The notes under the pieces are model-generated. The model was not told the DNA's origin. It saw nothing but the letters and a program-made list of their open reading frames with translations, and ran no database searches. Made by a program: the position numbers and the translations under genes. A stretch of 64,000 nt of DNA from Rhynchonema sp. JSB1_4 (taxonomy: Eukaryota > Nematoda > Chromadorea > Monhysterida > Xyalidae). How positions within the stretch are numbered: position 1 is the stretch's first letter; each line of letters starts with the position of its first letter. The DNA lies in the NCBI GenBank assembly GCA_030248065.1, contig JASAMV010005392.1, positions 1 through 64,000 on the forward strand. The letters run 5' to 3'. Shown piece by piece: positions 1 through 11,800 of this stretch.

Positions 1-28
1 CTACCCGAGTGAACACTGCTAATTGCAG

Positions 29-578
29 GCCTACCGTCTCGAACCAACAATCGACGAATTGTACAAACATTTGTCGCCGGTGACATTGCACTGGGCGAGC
101 GAGGCCCGCAGCAAGCAACTGCCGTATTCGGAGATTGCAGCCGTGTTGGTCAAGGACCAGGCCGATGTGAAGGTACGCCGACGCTGATTTTTCATATGTT
201 GTGCGTGTGTGACGAACTCCACCGCCGGGCATACAAAGGTGGCCGGGCTCACGCACAAAATATTTTCATAAAGCAATTCCGCCTGTGAAGCATCAGTAGA
301 GTAGCATCCACCCACACACAGTACCGTCCAGCTTGGTGGTGTTGCTATAGATGATCCAACTGTTGTATTCCCTGTCCCAAACGCAGCCGCCCGCCTCGAC
401 ACCGACTCCGGACCGGAGCGAGCCTGAATCTGATTCAGATGTGGATGACGATGTTGAAGTGTTGAGTGTGAGTGAAACATCAACCACCGACTCGAAACAG
501 TCCAGTCAAAAGGCTGTGTTGCCAGTTGGGGCCACTGCCAACGACGTACTTGGCATGATACCGGGCGATAGACGTTAG
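29..578 (+). CDS. 3' end of an unrecognised gene (last two exons)
   Basis: Two exons are visible. Exon 29-172 follows an aattgcag acceptor, is open in phase 0 for 48 codons and ends at a GTACGC donor. The last exon, 351-578, follows ctatag and ends with TAG at 576-578. The first part reads as helical sequence (ELYKHLSPVTLHWASEARSK and onward). The second has a Pro/Ser stretch, an acidic run (SDSDVDDDVEVLSV) and a Ser/Thr-rich tail ending in GMIPGDRR, which looks like a disordered C-terminus. Both exons join in phase 0. The 5' part lies left of the window. I do not recognise the family. An ATG opens the second exon, but the clean splice pair upstream argues that it is an internal Met. Confidence 0.6.
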
Positions 579-2139
579 TTGGTGGTTTGCTGCAAACAGT
601 ACATTGGCAGGGCAGATGTTATACAGTCACTGCGATATCAGACTTTGCTGATTGTTCCCAATCAGATCTAATTCGGTCGCGTGACCTTTTTGAATTCAAG
701 GTTATTTCCAAGCTTTACTCACACCAGTTCCGGTTTCGTTCAATCAGCGTAAAACTTGTCAGTTATTTCGGAACAACTTTTGGCATAACAACTAATGGTT
801 GCCACAACGTACAGCCTGCTCTGGCCAGCATTCATAAACGTCACGTGACCATTATACTGGTATCCGATCAGGTCACCGTGTTTGGTCCCTCCCGTTATGT
901 GAGCAAAGCACACACTCTCAATTCAATCAAATATTGACTGATCAGAATTGTCCGATCGTATTGACTACGTGTTGCCGCAGTCGTCGATGGAGATCAACTA
1001 CTGGGCATCGATCAACTCTCATTTCGCGTATTGGCGCAATCACGAAGTCGCCTTGTTTATCATTGGTTAGTCGTTTGGGAGTGTGGTGGTAATATTTCCG
1101 ATTATAGAGCCTTATTGGCAACACATTTGCAGACAAACTCATTAATGACTCATCGGATGAAACATCAGCGACCAAATCGGACTCGTAGCGTTGGGACAAC
1201 GATAAACGCCGGTCAAATGTGGTTGTGATGCACTTATCCGTACTGATTGGTCTGTCATCAGATTCTTTATATATTTTGTTATTATTTCCCTATTTTGTGA
1301 AAAATACCCAGTGATGCGCAAGTACCATAAAGTGTTATTTATTTTTCACAGATTATGTCAGATCTCTGTATTCCCTGTCCATTCTGTTCCCAAAATGTTT
1401 TTAGTTTTTGATTGGTTTTTGTTGAAGCGTTATTGAATGTTTTCAAGAATAGCCTATTATTGATTGATGTTTGTTTGTTTATTTTATTCAGAAAATTCTT
1501 TCGAATGTCATTCTTTCAGAATTCAGATGTGTCATTTCGTTGAAACCTTGTCACAAATGTGTTTGGGTGCGATCAAGTTGTACAGATAAACGATGCATGT
1601 GGATGTGGCATTCCCAATGTGTTGTAATCTAATCTAACAAACGTTTCCAGTTTTCCCACTGGCGGTTGGTCAACAACACCTGCCGTAACCCATGTTGCCT
1701 TTGTCCATGTCCTGCGGTGTGCATCACAAATACGTGCACCGCTCCCATTGTTGTCATCTGTCAATCACGTTCACGCTAAACCTCTTCCTCAGGCTACCTG
1801 TGGCGGTTTAGTATTAGGCTTGGGGCGGGTTAGGTAACCGCGCCGTGAGACAATTATGGGCTTCAGCGCTTCGGGCGGCTTGGGTCGCATCGCTTGCTTT
1901 GTACAACACTTTTTTGTCTGAGGTTCTCCCTTGTACACGAACGGCACTTGTATTTGTGCACCCCGCCCAGACCCCACTGTGAAACATCAAAATGCACACC
2001 ATGCTGTTGGCACAGGTGTTGTGTGTGTGTCACATTCGTATCTTGTTCTCTATCCACTCTGCTTTGCACAAATAAAACCATTGTTTTCGCTGTACGCACT
2101 TGCTTTGCAGTCATTCAGAGTCAACCTGAGCCAAACAAC
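579..2139. other. Intergenic spacer upstream of UMPS
   Basis: No coding exon is supported here. It should hold the 3' UTR of the left-hand gene and the promoter and 5' UTR of UMPS. There are T-rich stretches at 1260-1560. An open frame at 587-937 has no splice or protein-family support. Two copies of the decamer TGATGTTTCA in reverse complement lie at 1158 and 1980. An ttgcag just before the UMPS start codon (2105-2110) could be the acceptor of a 5' UTR intron. Confidence 0.4.
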
Positions 2140-5100
2140 ATGTCAACCGATCTGATCTCTCAATTCCAATCCGCCGAAGTATTCAAGCTCGGTGAATACA
2201 CACTGAAGAGTGGATTCGTCAGCCCGATATATGTGGATTGCCGAGTGTTGATATCACATCCAAAGTTGATGGTTAGTCAAAGGTGTGCTCGATATCAGGC
2301 GAAATTGTGCCTATACAAAAACATTGGCATGCGCTTCAGTAATCACCGTTCACGGTTCGTGAAACAGCAGCTGTGAACACAATTTTACTGCCAGATTAAA
2401 GTCAAATCAAGCCTACAACCGTACTCTGATGCCAGCAAAGCGCGTGCCGTTTGAACACAAAATTTCACTCATCAATTACAGCGCGTAGCGTGTGATGCGA
2501 TGTGGAACAAGATATCGCATCTACAGTTCGATTACGTATGTGGTGTACCGTATGGTGCTGTGCCGTACGCTTCGGTTGGTTGGATGATGTTTCAAATTTA
2601 GTATATGAGCTTGTGCTCCTGGTTCGGTCTTGCGTTGGGAAGGAACGCTTTGTTTTACGCGAGCATTTTTAAACCAGTTCTGATGGTCACGTGACAATCT
2701 GGTTCATTCGCTCAGACGATGACCTGGTGCACCAACTATCTGTTATAACTTCCTGCGCAAACACAAAAAACATGGTGCCCAATTCACATTGTATACGTCT
2801 TAATCCAAACCGTGTTGTGTGAATGTTGCTAGGTAATGCGTGATTAGCAAGTGCATCTTCATAGCTCATTGTAACTCTCAGCACACACTCCTGACCGACT
2901 GATGTTTCAGTGGGTGAGCATTATAGCACACACTGTGGTTACACATGCATTCAGGTACTGTCAGTGGAGCACGATGTACCGATGGTGACGCGACGCAAAG
3001 ATGTCAAGGACTACGGTACCAAGCGTCGTGTCGAGGGACAATTTGTCAGCAACAAACGCGTGTTGGTCATTGAGGATGTGGTCACGTCGGGCGCTAGCAT
3101 TATGGACACCGTCAAGGTCAGGCCCTGTTGTGCGTCAACGCGCAGATTTAGACTCCGCACACTCCTGTTGTGCACTTAGGCTTGACCAGTCCCGGCTCCG
3201 TGTTGTGAAGATCTCTGATTGCCATTTCGTGATCACATGGGCGATGGCATAATATTAAAGCAACCGAGGCATCCATCCAAGTACAGCAACGCGTCAAAGT
3301 GGACCTTGTCGCTTTGAACCTTGCGTCTGCTGTGTCAGACAGTGTGAATTTGTAACGTTTGACGCTGAAATTTGACCTTGCGGTTGAATGCTGCCTTGAC
3401 TTCCTTTTGTAAATCCACCCAATTTCCTACGGTCTGTCAAGCTGTGCTTGCTTGGTTCGTCTGATTTTGCCATTGCCATTTGTATTGAGTGGGATCCCAG
3501 TGCTTTGTTCAAGTTGTTTCAGGCTCGCAGTCTAGTGCTGCGTTTGCTTGCAGCTGAGATTTAACCTTTGATACAATGCTGCTACAACAATCAGCCTGTT
3601 GTTTCACGCAGGTGCTACGCGACGAGGGCCTGATTGTGTCGGACATATTGATTCTGTTGGATCGAGAGCAGGGCGCTGAGGTCACATTCGATCAGGGCAA
3701 TGTTACTGCACATCGGTGGGTGAATGGGCATGATAACAGCTGCGACATGTGGGCAGGGTTGGGCAAAAAACGTTTTTTTTTCGAAAAATCTAATTCAAAT
3801 GAAGTAATTCTATGTGTTCTGAGGCAAAATAAACGGGTTTCAACCCTTTTCTAGCGAGTTTCTAAGATTCCATATCAGACCCGCTTCATGGGACCAACTT
3901 TTGCCGGGGTCATCATTGAAAGTCAAACTCCGTGGATGGGGTCGAAAACCACGAAAAAAACCCGGAAAAAAACGCCGAAAAAAACCCGAAAAAATAGAAA
4001 CCCCGAAAATAAAACTCCGAAAACGAAAAACCCGAAAAAAACCCCGAAAACCAAAAACCCCGAAAAATATAAAATATGTGGAAAACAATTCTTTTTGTTA
4101 GAGAAGGGTATTCATGTCGTTCGTGCACCAAAAAAATGGGCTCTGGTACCTATATACATATGTGCAACTTTGAGCCGCAGCCAGACCGCGTTCCCGTAGC
4201 TCAGTTGGCAGACCAACTGACTGTCCAGGCCCGGCGGCTGGGAGGTCGGAGGTTTGAGTCCTTCCGGGAGCATACGTTTGGTGCGGCGGTTCAGAGTTCA
4301 CAGCAAGCGCAGCACTAATATCCTGACTTGCAGCGTGCTGACGATGAGCGACGTTCTCAAGCATTTGGTGGCCAAGGACGATATCACCGAGACGCGATCC
4401 GAGCAGATACGACAGATTCTGGCGAATGGCGCCGTTAAGCAACCGCCGGTCGGTCATTTATATTGATTGGCATTCTGTCCGCATCCAGCAACAAAGCCGA
4501 TTGATTTGCAGCGTGTTGATTGGTCGATTACGAGTCGATTCGACAATAACCGTGTGCACGCGTGTTGTGCGCGATTGTGCGAGTGCATGGTGGCTAAACG
4601 CACCAATTTGTGTGTCGCTGCTGACTGCACCAACGCACAACAACTCATCCAGGTCTGTGCGCACCCACTACCACTGGCTTCGTCTGATTGGGACGGGTGG
4701 ACCCCACTACGCCCTTTCATCAAACGCCACTGTTGGGGAGAAAACAGCCGCTGAATCGCAGGTTTTTCACTCTCAAACACCTCGAGTACAAACGGCGCGT
4801 TAATATTCACCAAAGTCTAAGCAGACACTGGATGAGAACCACTTTTCGTATTTGGTCCCTCTTTTGGCCAAAAACTGGACCCGCCAGTGTGTGCATGTGC
4901 CCAAGTAGTGGCATGTGAGGGGGTTACCCCTCTGAGTACTTACCTACCACAAAACCCGAGGGGGTTGGGGGGAGGTTGAGTACTTACCTCTCATAACTCC
5001 AAATCATACCTGTCACAAGCAATTTCATACCTTTTTAGGCAAAAATCGGTGTTTTCGACCTTACTTTCCCAAAGCGCAATGTTGTGCTCGGCCACTACAA

Positions 5101-7427
5101 ACAGGGTTAATGTGTGTTGCAGTTGGCGACGGCAGTTGCGCCCTACATTTGCATGCTCAAAGTGCACTCGGACATGATCGTCGATGTCGAACCGTCGTTG
5201 TTTGTGTCGCTGAGGAAACTGGCCAACGACAACAACTTTATGTTGTTCGAGGATAGGTATGTCGAATCGCAACATTCAACATCATTTTTTAACAAATATA
5301 TGAGCCGCAATGCACTTTGCTGGCGTCAAGGTCCAGGTCAAAGTTCCTTCTATGTGATGTTTCATGTCAGTGTATTCGGTGCGTTTTCCAAAATTGTGGA
5401 TTCTACCGGTTCTAGAAGTTGCTTGTTGAAGGCCACCAAATCCTTTTTGCGCTGGTTAATTTTAAATCTTCCAAACAAACCACCGAGATGGCTTACATCA
5501 AGCGTCAGTTGTTGAAAACAATGCCTGCATGCAAAGTATTGAACACATGGCCATGACATCATCATTTGTTCTTTTTTTCACACGCACAGGAAGCTGGCAG
5601 ACACATGCAGCACGGTGGCAGCGCAATTGACTGCCAGTGCACCGTTCAACTACGTGCACTGGGCCGACTTCATCACCGTGCACGCTCTGCCCGGACCGGC
5701 CGTGTTGGACGCTTTCAAACAGGTAATGGCACGCTGGCTGATGCTTCGGTTGGTGCGTGATGCATAAATACAAACTGCATATACGTATGATGCTATGCCT
5801 CGCTTGACTTTGATACGACTCAGGCAAGCAAGTGCGCCGAACGGCCGCTGGCGGCGTTGGTTGTGGCCGAAATGAGTTGCGCATCGAATCTGACGTCGCT
5901 GCCCGGATACGTGGACGGTAAGGCGGAGTTCACAATGCAACTCACGTTTGCGCGTCAGCACGTTGTGTTGAAGTATAGTCAGGTTGACGCGCAAGCGCGC
6001 ACGCATTGTGAATTCGGCCTGCCTTGGTTCGGTTTCACAATGCAAGCGGGTTGCGGGCCAGGCATTTTCAGGTGCAGCAGCGCATATAGACTTCACTTCT
6101 TTATAATTCTAGCACCGTTTGTAATCAGGGCGTCGAGCTTTACATGCTTGTTACTTTTATGTCTATGCCTACGCCATGAACCACCACGAGAGCAGATCTT
6201 TTGCTAGCCCGCAAAAAATTATGCGGGTTGGCAAAACAAACGAACAAACGAGGCGCATTCCCTGATACCAAAGGTATGCGTGAGTGTGTTTCCAACATTT
6301 CAACATGCCAGAAACCCTGACCCGCCACTCGCATGCATTGTGAGACCGACCTTAGAGTTCGACTTGTGCTTTGTCTCGCAATTATCACACTTACTATGTG
6401 TGTTTGACTGCGTTACAGCCAGTGTACATCTGGCATCGCAATATCGTGACGTTGTGGCTGGTTTCATCTGTCAGCAACGCTGTTCGCCCGACGACCCCTC
6501 CTTTGTCTACGTCAGCCCTGGTTAGTGCTACTTCTAGGCTTTGAGCCCCAAGGTTTTAGCAAGTGAGCCACTAGAATTTCAGGGAGCCAGTACTTATGAA
6601 TGAGCCATTAGATTTCTGGCAAATGAGCCACCAATGGGCCACTGGCCCATTTTGAAAATAAACCTGATTTCGGCCGATGCCAGATTTGGCTCGGAAAAAT
6701 ATCGGAAACAATTTTTATAGTATTTTCTGTGAATGATTTTTTCCCGAAAATATTGCATCTGCAGACTTTGTCCACACCCCGCTTATGTGTGTGTGTGTGT
6801 GTGTGTGTTGCAGGCGTGCATCTGGAACGGGACAGCAGCTCGGATGGACAACGATTTCGGTCACCGGCTGACGCGTGTGTGCGCGACAAAAACGATGTGA
6901 TCGTTGTGGGACGCGGTGTGACTGCAAAAGGTGCACTCATTGATTGTCGCCTGATTCGATAGATGTAGGTGTATCTGACGCCCGAAACGCTGCGATTTTT
7001 GGACCTTTGAAGTGCATTAGCGTGAAAATCCTGAGATTCGGTGGTCCTTTTTCCTTCTCCGAAATGGCGGCACCTGATCAGGAGCGTTTTGACCAAAGGG
7101 GGGATATGCCCGTATGGCCGCCCTGGATCCGCTGGTGGCAAAACAGTTCCGATCGCATCAATGTGACTGTGCAGGTGATTGTGTAGGTATAGTCCGATGA
7201 CTGGACCTGCTACATTAATATATATCGGTCCTATTCGATCACCAGGTTGGATATCAACCAATATGTTTTGTGCTCAGTATGACGCCTGCGGCCTTACTAC
7301 AAATACCCTAGTTACTAATTAACGTCAACCCCGACAACCTGCAGATCCGTCGCAATGGGCATTGACAGCCAAACAATATGCCGAGGCCGGTTGGGCTGCC
7401 TTGTTGGAGCGCGATGGGATTAACTGA
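2140..7427 (+). CDS. UMPS: UMP synthase (orotate phosphoribosyltransferase / OMP decarboxylase fusion)
   Basis: This bifunctional cytosolic enzyme converts orotate plus PRPP to OMP and then decarboxylates OMP to UMP, the last two steps of de novo pyrimidine synthesis. Twelve exons: 2140-2271, 2482-2574, 2955-3116, 3612-3715, 4334-4433, 4512-4652, 5123-5256, 5590-5722, 5824-5917, 6419-6520, 6814-6930, 7345-7427. They sum to 1395 nt, giving 464 aa (human UMPS has 480). The OPRT half carries the PRPP loop VLVIEDVVTSGAS (residues 111-123) and the KDYGTKRRVEG segment. The OMPDC half has the catalytic set: Lys257 (MLKVHSD), Asp288/Lys290/Asp293 (FEDRKLAD), the PGP loop and VVGRGVT near the C-terminus. 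Exon 11 could also end 13 nt earlier in the same phase, but that would remove part of the conserved GRG loop, so I chose the GTGCAC donor. Start: first ATG before SQFQSAEVFKLGEYTLKSG. No lesion is seen. Confidence 0.95.
3945..4075. repeat. (CCGAAAAA)n-like low-complexity tract in UMPS intron 4
   Basis: Degenerate repeats of C(C/G)GAAAA(A) run for about 130 bp. Open frames over it, rich in Lys/Pro on + or Phe/Gly on -, are composition artefacts. Confidence 0.75.
4192..4273 (+). tRNA. tRNA-like sequence, probably tRNA-derived repeat or pseudogene
   Basis: The 5' GTTCCCG pairs with 3' CGGGAGC as a 7-bp acceptor stem, there is a TAGCTCAGTTGG D-arm/A-box, and a T-arm with stem GGAGG/CCTTC around a 7-nt loop. 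The D-stem does not close and the anticodon loop is 9 nt rather than 7, so a working tRNA is doubtful. It sits in UMPS intron 4. A tRNA-derived SINE head is the likeliest reading. Confidence 0.35.
6540..6655. repeat. Degenerate GAGCCACTAGA-type minisatellite in UMPS intron 10
   Basis: Four to five imperfect copies of a unit containing (A)GTGAGCCA(C/T)TAGATTTC occur in about 115 bp. The last copies degrade into GGGCCACTGGCCCA. Confidence 0.4.
6786..6809. repeat. (TG)n microsatellite next to the UMPS exon 11 acceptor
   Basis: Twelve TG dinucleotides end a few bases before the ttgcag acceptor of exon 11, so length changes here could affect splicing. Confidence 0.8.
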
Positions 7428-7514
7428 CTATGCAATTAGATGATGTTTCACAGAGTGCCTGCGCACTTGATTACTTATGCACCGGGCCGTGGACCATCTG
7501 AGCACAGTCTTCCC

Positions 7515-7620
7515 TCTCTACAGTGAACCTCCATATAGTGAATCTCTCTATGTAGTGAAGGACTTGGCACGTCCCGAATTTTCATGTGCTATAACTCTCT
7601 ATATAGTGACGGTTTGACGT
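7515..7620. repeat. Transposon-end-like repeat (ATATAGTGAA units)
   Basis: ACAGTGAACCTCCATATAG followed by further (T)ATAGTGAA units resembles the terminal repeats of pogo/Tigger-type Tc1-mariner elements. A related stretch is at 43497-43560. No second terminus or target duplication was found. Confidence 0.35.
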
Positions 7621-7765
7621 TTATTTGGGTATTCATATGTATGGGTTCTCAAATGAACTTATTCATGTTCAATACAATCGTTACTTCGTGCTAAACATAT
7701 GGTCAGTGAACAGCATTTTGGGTCCCGATCAACTCGCTATATGCAGGGTGTACTGTTCTATGTTC

Positions 7766-8144
7766 CAGTGGTGTGGCTGGGGGAGTCACATCCCCTGGTA
7801 TGGGTATGGGAAATCGGACGGCATGGTGTATGGGAAATCACTTGTGAACAAGCACTCCCCCCCAAGAAATAACCTTTTGACCCCGAGAAGCACCCAAATT
7901 ATCATTTTTCGCCTAAAAATGTCAAAAATCGCTACCGAAGAAAACCCTGTTTTAAACCTTTCTAGACTAATTATGGCACTTTTAGAAGATTTTCGGGGTC
8001 ATTTTTTCAGAAACGCCTTCAGGGTTCAGGTATGGGAAATTTTTGTTTTCTTGGAGAATCCCCGTGGTGTGGGAAATTTTTTGTGAAATTTCCCGAAAAT
8101 TGGGCTGGGGATGTGAAAATTTCAATTTCTCAACGACACTACTC
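7766..8144 (+). mobile_element. hAT-like non-autonomous element, copy 1 (decayed)
   Basis: It is homologous along its length, in opposite orientation, to the better preserved copy at 12105-12526. Shared marks are the TATGGG(T)ATGGGAAAT start, an internal CGCCTAAAAATGTCAAAAA block and a TTTCCCGAAAA end. The left end CAGTGGTG faces CACTACTC on the right. Flanks CTATGTTC and CTACGTAC fit a mutated 8-bp duplication. It lies in the UMPS to gene A spacer and has no coding capacity. Confidence 0.55.
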
Positions 8145-8756
8145 CTACGTACATATATTCATATGTGGTGTCCCTGATATTCCACAAAAGTAGTTGGTTG
8201 TTTTCGACTTCTCGCTATTTTTTGTTATTTTGTTACGTAATTTTCCTGTATTTTATACGTGACACAATCTTTCGCCGTTCATGTTTGTATTACACTAAAT
8301 GTTTCCAGAAGACTGAGTTGCACCAGGCTGGCTAACTGATGTTTCACATGGACCAACAACGGCGCACGTTCAATGGTTTGGCTGTGTTTGTTGTCAGGAA
8401 AGTTTGTCAGCAAACGGTTCCTGTGAGACGGATGTACCCTATAGTTCTTGCTCACACCTAATGCACGTAGCAAAGACATGTACTGTAGATCTTGCTGTCA
8501 TGCCATTCATTTCTGAGCTTTGGTTCAGGCCTCTGAAACCCTAATTCAAAGCCTGAATGCAAGTTCGAACCATGATAAGCGGCCGGAATTAAACCAAACC
8601 CACGCAAAATGTCAGCAATAATATTTGTTATGCATTGAAAGCCTCAGACTCTCCGCTGGTATCGGAGAGCTGCTGAAAATTTTTGCTGACAAACTTCGCT
8701 GACGCACATTTGAACATGTGAGATCAGACTGAGGTAGCACATGTGGGATGCAGTTG

Positions 8757-8762
8757 TTTATT
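8757..8762 (-). promoter_or_regulatory. Probable polyadenylation signal of gene A
   Basis: AATAAA on the minus strand, 70 nt downstream of the gene A stop codon. Confidence 0.5.
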
Positions 8763-8831
8763 GCAGAACGGCATACGCACATACGCGCACGCACAATATA
8801 ATGCAATACAGAGATGGGTACACACACATGA

Positions 8832-11800
8832 TCAGTAGCACTGCACGTAACCGACACCGTCACTGGCTGAACAAGACCTATTGTAATCGGCCGATGTGCC
8901 TTGAATGGCACAATCCATGATGGTTGACTCGATTGACATGTCACATGAAATCGAGTACACCTCGGCAAACATGGACTTGCCCGTGAAACCGGAGTAGCCC
9001 TCGCCGTACGATGCACTGAAACACCACTTACCGTACAACAATTCACAGCGCGTGACGATCATTATAAGCGTCGAATAAAAAGTCGCGTATTTGTATCGAG
9101 CAAAAATTGTTCGTCATAACTAGGGAATAACTTTTACTCTTGTCAAAAAGTGGTGGGACGTTTTCAGCATTCATCGTGATTGTGCACTTACGATCCGTAT
9201 CCGAGATCTCTGCATACGACGTAGGATGGGTCGTCGTCCATGTTGCATACACGCGACCATCTCGAGTTGTAGAACAGTTCGACCGGCCCAGCCCCCACGT
9301 TGGCACCAGGTGCAATGCGCACCGCTGAAACAGCATTATGGTGATGTTTGACGCGAACAATATAGCTGTTCAAGTTGATTGTCATACCAGGTGCGTTTGT
9401 GGCGCATTCGGTACGCGCATTCTACTTGCCATAACTGCCACGACGACGTGATTCATCGAGGCACGTCCGTGACCAAGACCAAACAGTCACCCCAAAATAT
9501 GTACTACATAAGTGCGACATGACACAAATACTCAGGTACGACTGAACTAGGTACCGTAAAAACCTAAATAGAAGGGGGCCTCTATTAACTCACTGACCCC
9601 ATTTTGGGGGGCTCGGATCTATTACGGGGAGGGGGCTCTTTTAAAATACCCCCAAAAACCCCTAAAAAGGGGGTTGAAAAGATGTTTTTTCGCTTGTAAT
9701 CGCATTTATTCGTGTCTATTGGTCAATAAGAGGCGTATTATGTGCTCTGAACGAACAACGAAGTGCATAAATGTACCTGTGCACCACTATCAAGCGTTAA
9801 TACACTACTGTATAGGGGATGTTACTTAGGGGGGGCTCTATTAATTCACTGACCCCTTTTTGGGGGGCTGTATTACGGGGGGGCTCTATTCCGGGGGGGG
9901 GGCTGTATTTAGGTTTTTACGGTAGTCAACGTACACACTGCAATCTAGAAGATGAACTGGTTGGGTCGATAATCGCGCGCTGTACCTGTTGTGCCGTTGC
10001 ATGTTTTTGAAACAAAAACCGTTGCTTCTCTCTCTCCCTCGCGGACACTAACGTTTGACACACGACCAGCTCTGCGGCGACCACGTCCCGTTAGTCAAGC
10101 ACGTCGACTCGGTGGGCACTTTTGAATAGTCCAAATAATCCGACTGGTTCGACCACAGAATGAAATGATGACCCAGCAACGTGCATGTCGCCTGAAATCA
10201 ATGCATCTGCTGCATTTACCGTATATTTCCTCCAATAGAAGTCATCGGCCCTGGGGTTCTATTTGTTCGGGTGTGTTTGATGAATAATACCCTGGTTGTT
10301 TGCAGTAACAAGCGTGCTCAAATCAGAAGAAAGCAGTGTTGGGCGAACGTGTGTTGATCTATACACTAGCATTACAAACCGTGAATGAATATGCTCAAAA
10401 CAACCAAATTTGTTCGAGCAAAGTCTTGCGCCGAGGACGTTTAATGCCGAGGTGGAGGAACATTTTAATCTTAAGTTTTCACGCTGCGCGTTTCGTGAAA
10501 GCAGCGCAACTGTCACCCGCTTGATTTATGTACGTGGTAATAATGATTCGTGTAGCTTAGCGTATGTTAACACGCCGGCATAGTTATATCTAGTATATTG
10601 ATCGCACAATGACTGATGGACAATTTATCCAAAATGAGCCTGATTTTAAGGCTCAGCCACTAGTTGATGGATTCTCACAAATAAAAATAACGTTGCGCCG
10701 TGCGATCACACGCAGAGCCGTGCAGTAAAATGGAATGTTGCAGACCTGCAGCAACATGGTTGCTCTGCTGGTTTATTCTCAAGTATTAAAATGTTTTCCC
10801 AGAATACAAATACTGTAGTGCAATAGTTAAGAGTGGCTGAGGCTGAAAATCAGGATCATTTTGAATCAATTCTCCATCAATCATAGTGTGCAGTATTGTT
10901 GCAGTGCGCCCTCTTCACGTGACACGACTCGGAACCAACTTTCTCGGCACATTGGGAACAAAAATATCGCGGTTTAAAATGCAGTGTGTGGTGTTGATGG
11001 AGAGCCATTGGAGGCCGCGGTAATGGACTAACGGTGGCCGTGTATCCCTTCGCAGTCACTCCGTTGGCGTCCGCATGGTTGTAGGAGATGGTCGCGTTGC
11101 CCGCCATCGTGCTGGCACAACCTGCACAACGCCATAATACAGTTAGGTGGGTATGTATAGTCCGCCCACCAGCTCATGGCACTTTGTGTTGCTGTTGGCT
11201 GGTTTGTTCGCGTCCTCCACGTTCTAATGAAAGAGAAATTGGGTGTGACCGATTTTGCAAAAAAACTAAAAAAATAACAAAATGTGTCGAAAAAGTTTGA
11301 ATTCCACCAAATTTAAAATTAAATTAAATTAAAATCAACAAAACACGTCAATTTCATAAAAACCACAATCTAGGAACAAAAATAATTTTTTTTCGGAAAC
11401 TCAATTTCTCTTTCATTAGAACGTGGAGGAAGGGAACAAACCAGCCAGCAGCATCACAAAGTGACATGAGCTAATGGACGCACTATACAACGAGACATTA
11501 TAATATACAGATCTTCGTTATAAAATGCGTGGTTGGTACACAGCACATGCCGAACTAGTCGATTTCTGTTATAACGGAATCTCAAGCTTGTTGTTCCACG
11601 CATGTACCAGAATTCTTTTTGAGCCCAATTGTTCGGGATTTTGCAAAGAAACCTGGAGATTCATACAAAAATTTAGTGTCATGAAAATGAAAATGGAGGA
11701 AGTTAGAGAACATCGTGACGATGGAAACGCTTGATGCACACTTCATGAGTTCTATTCCATTTTGATGTCCATTCAAGAGTGTTGAATAACATGTGTGGCA

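Noticed and set aside
2582..2594. TGATGTTTCA as a box C/D snoRNA C box
   Set aside because: The C box consensus is RTGATGA, and no D box or terminal stem is found at the expected distance at the sites I checked.
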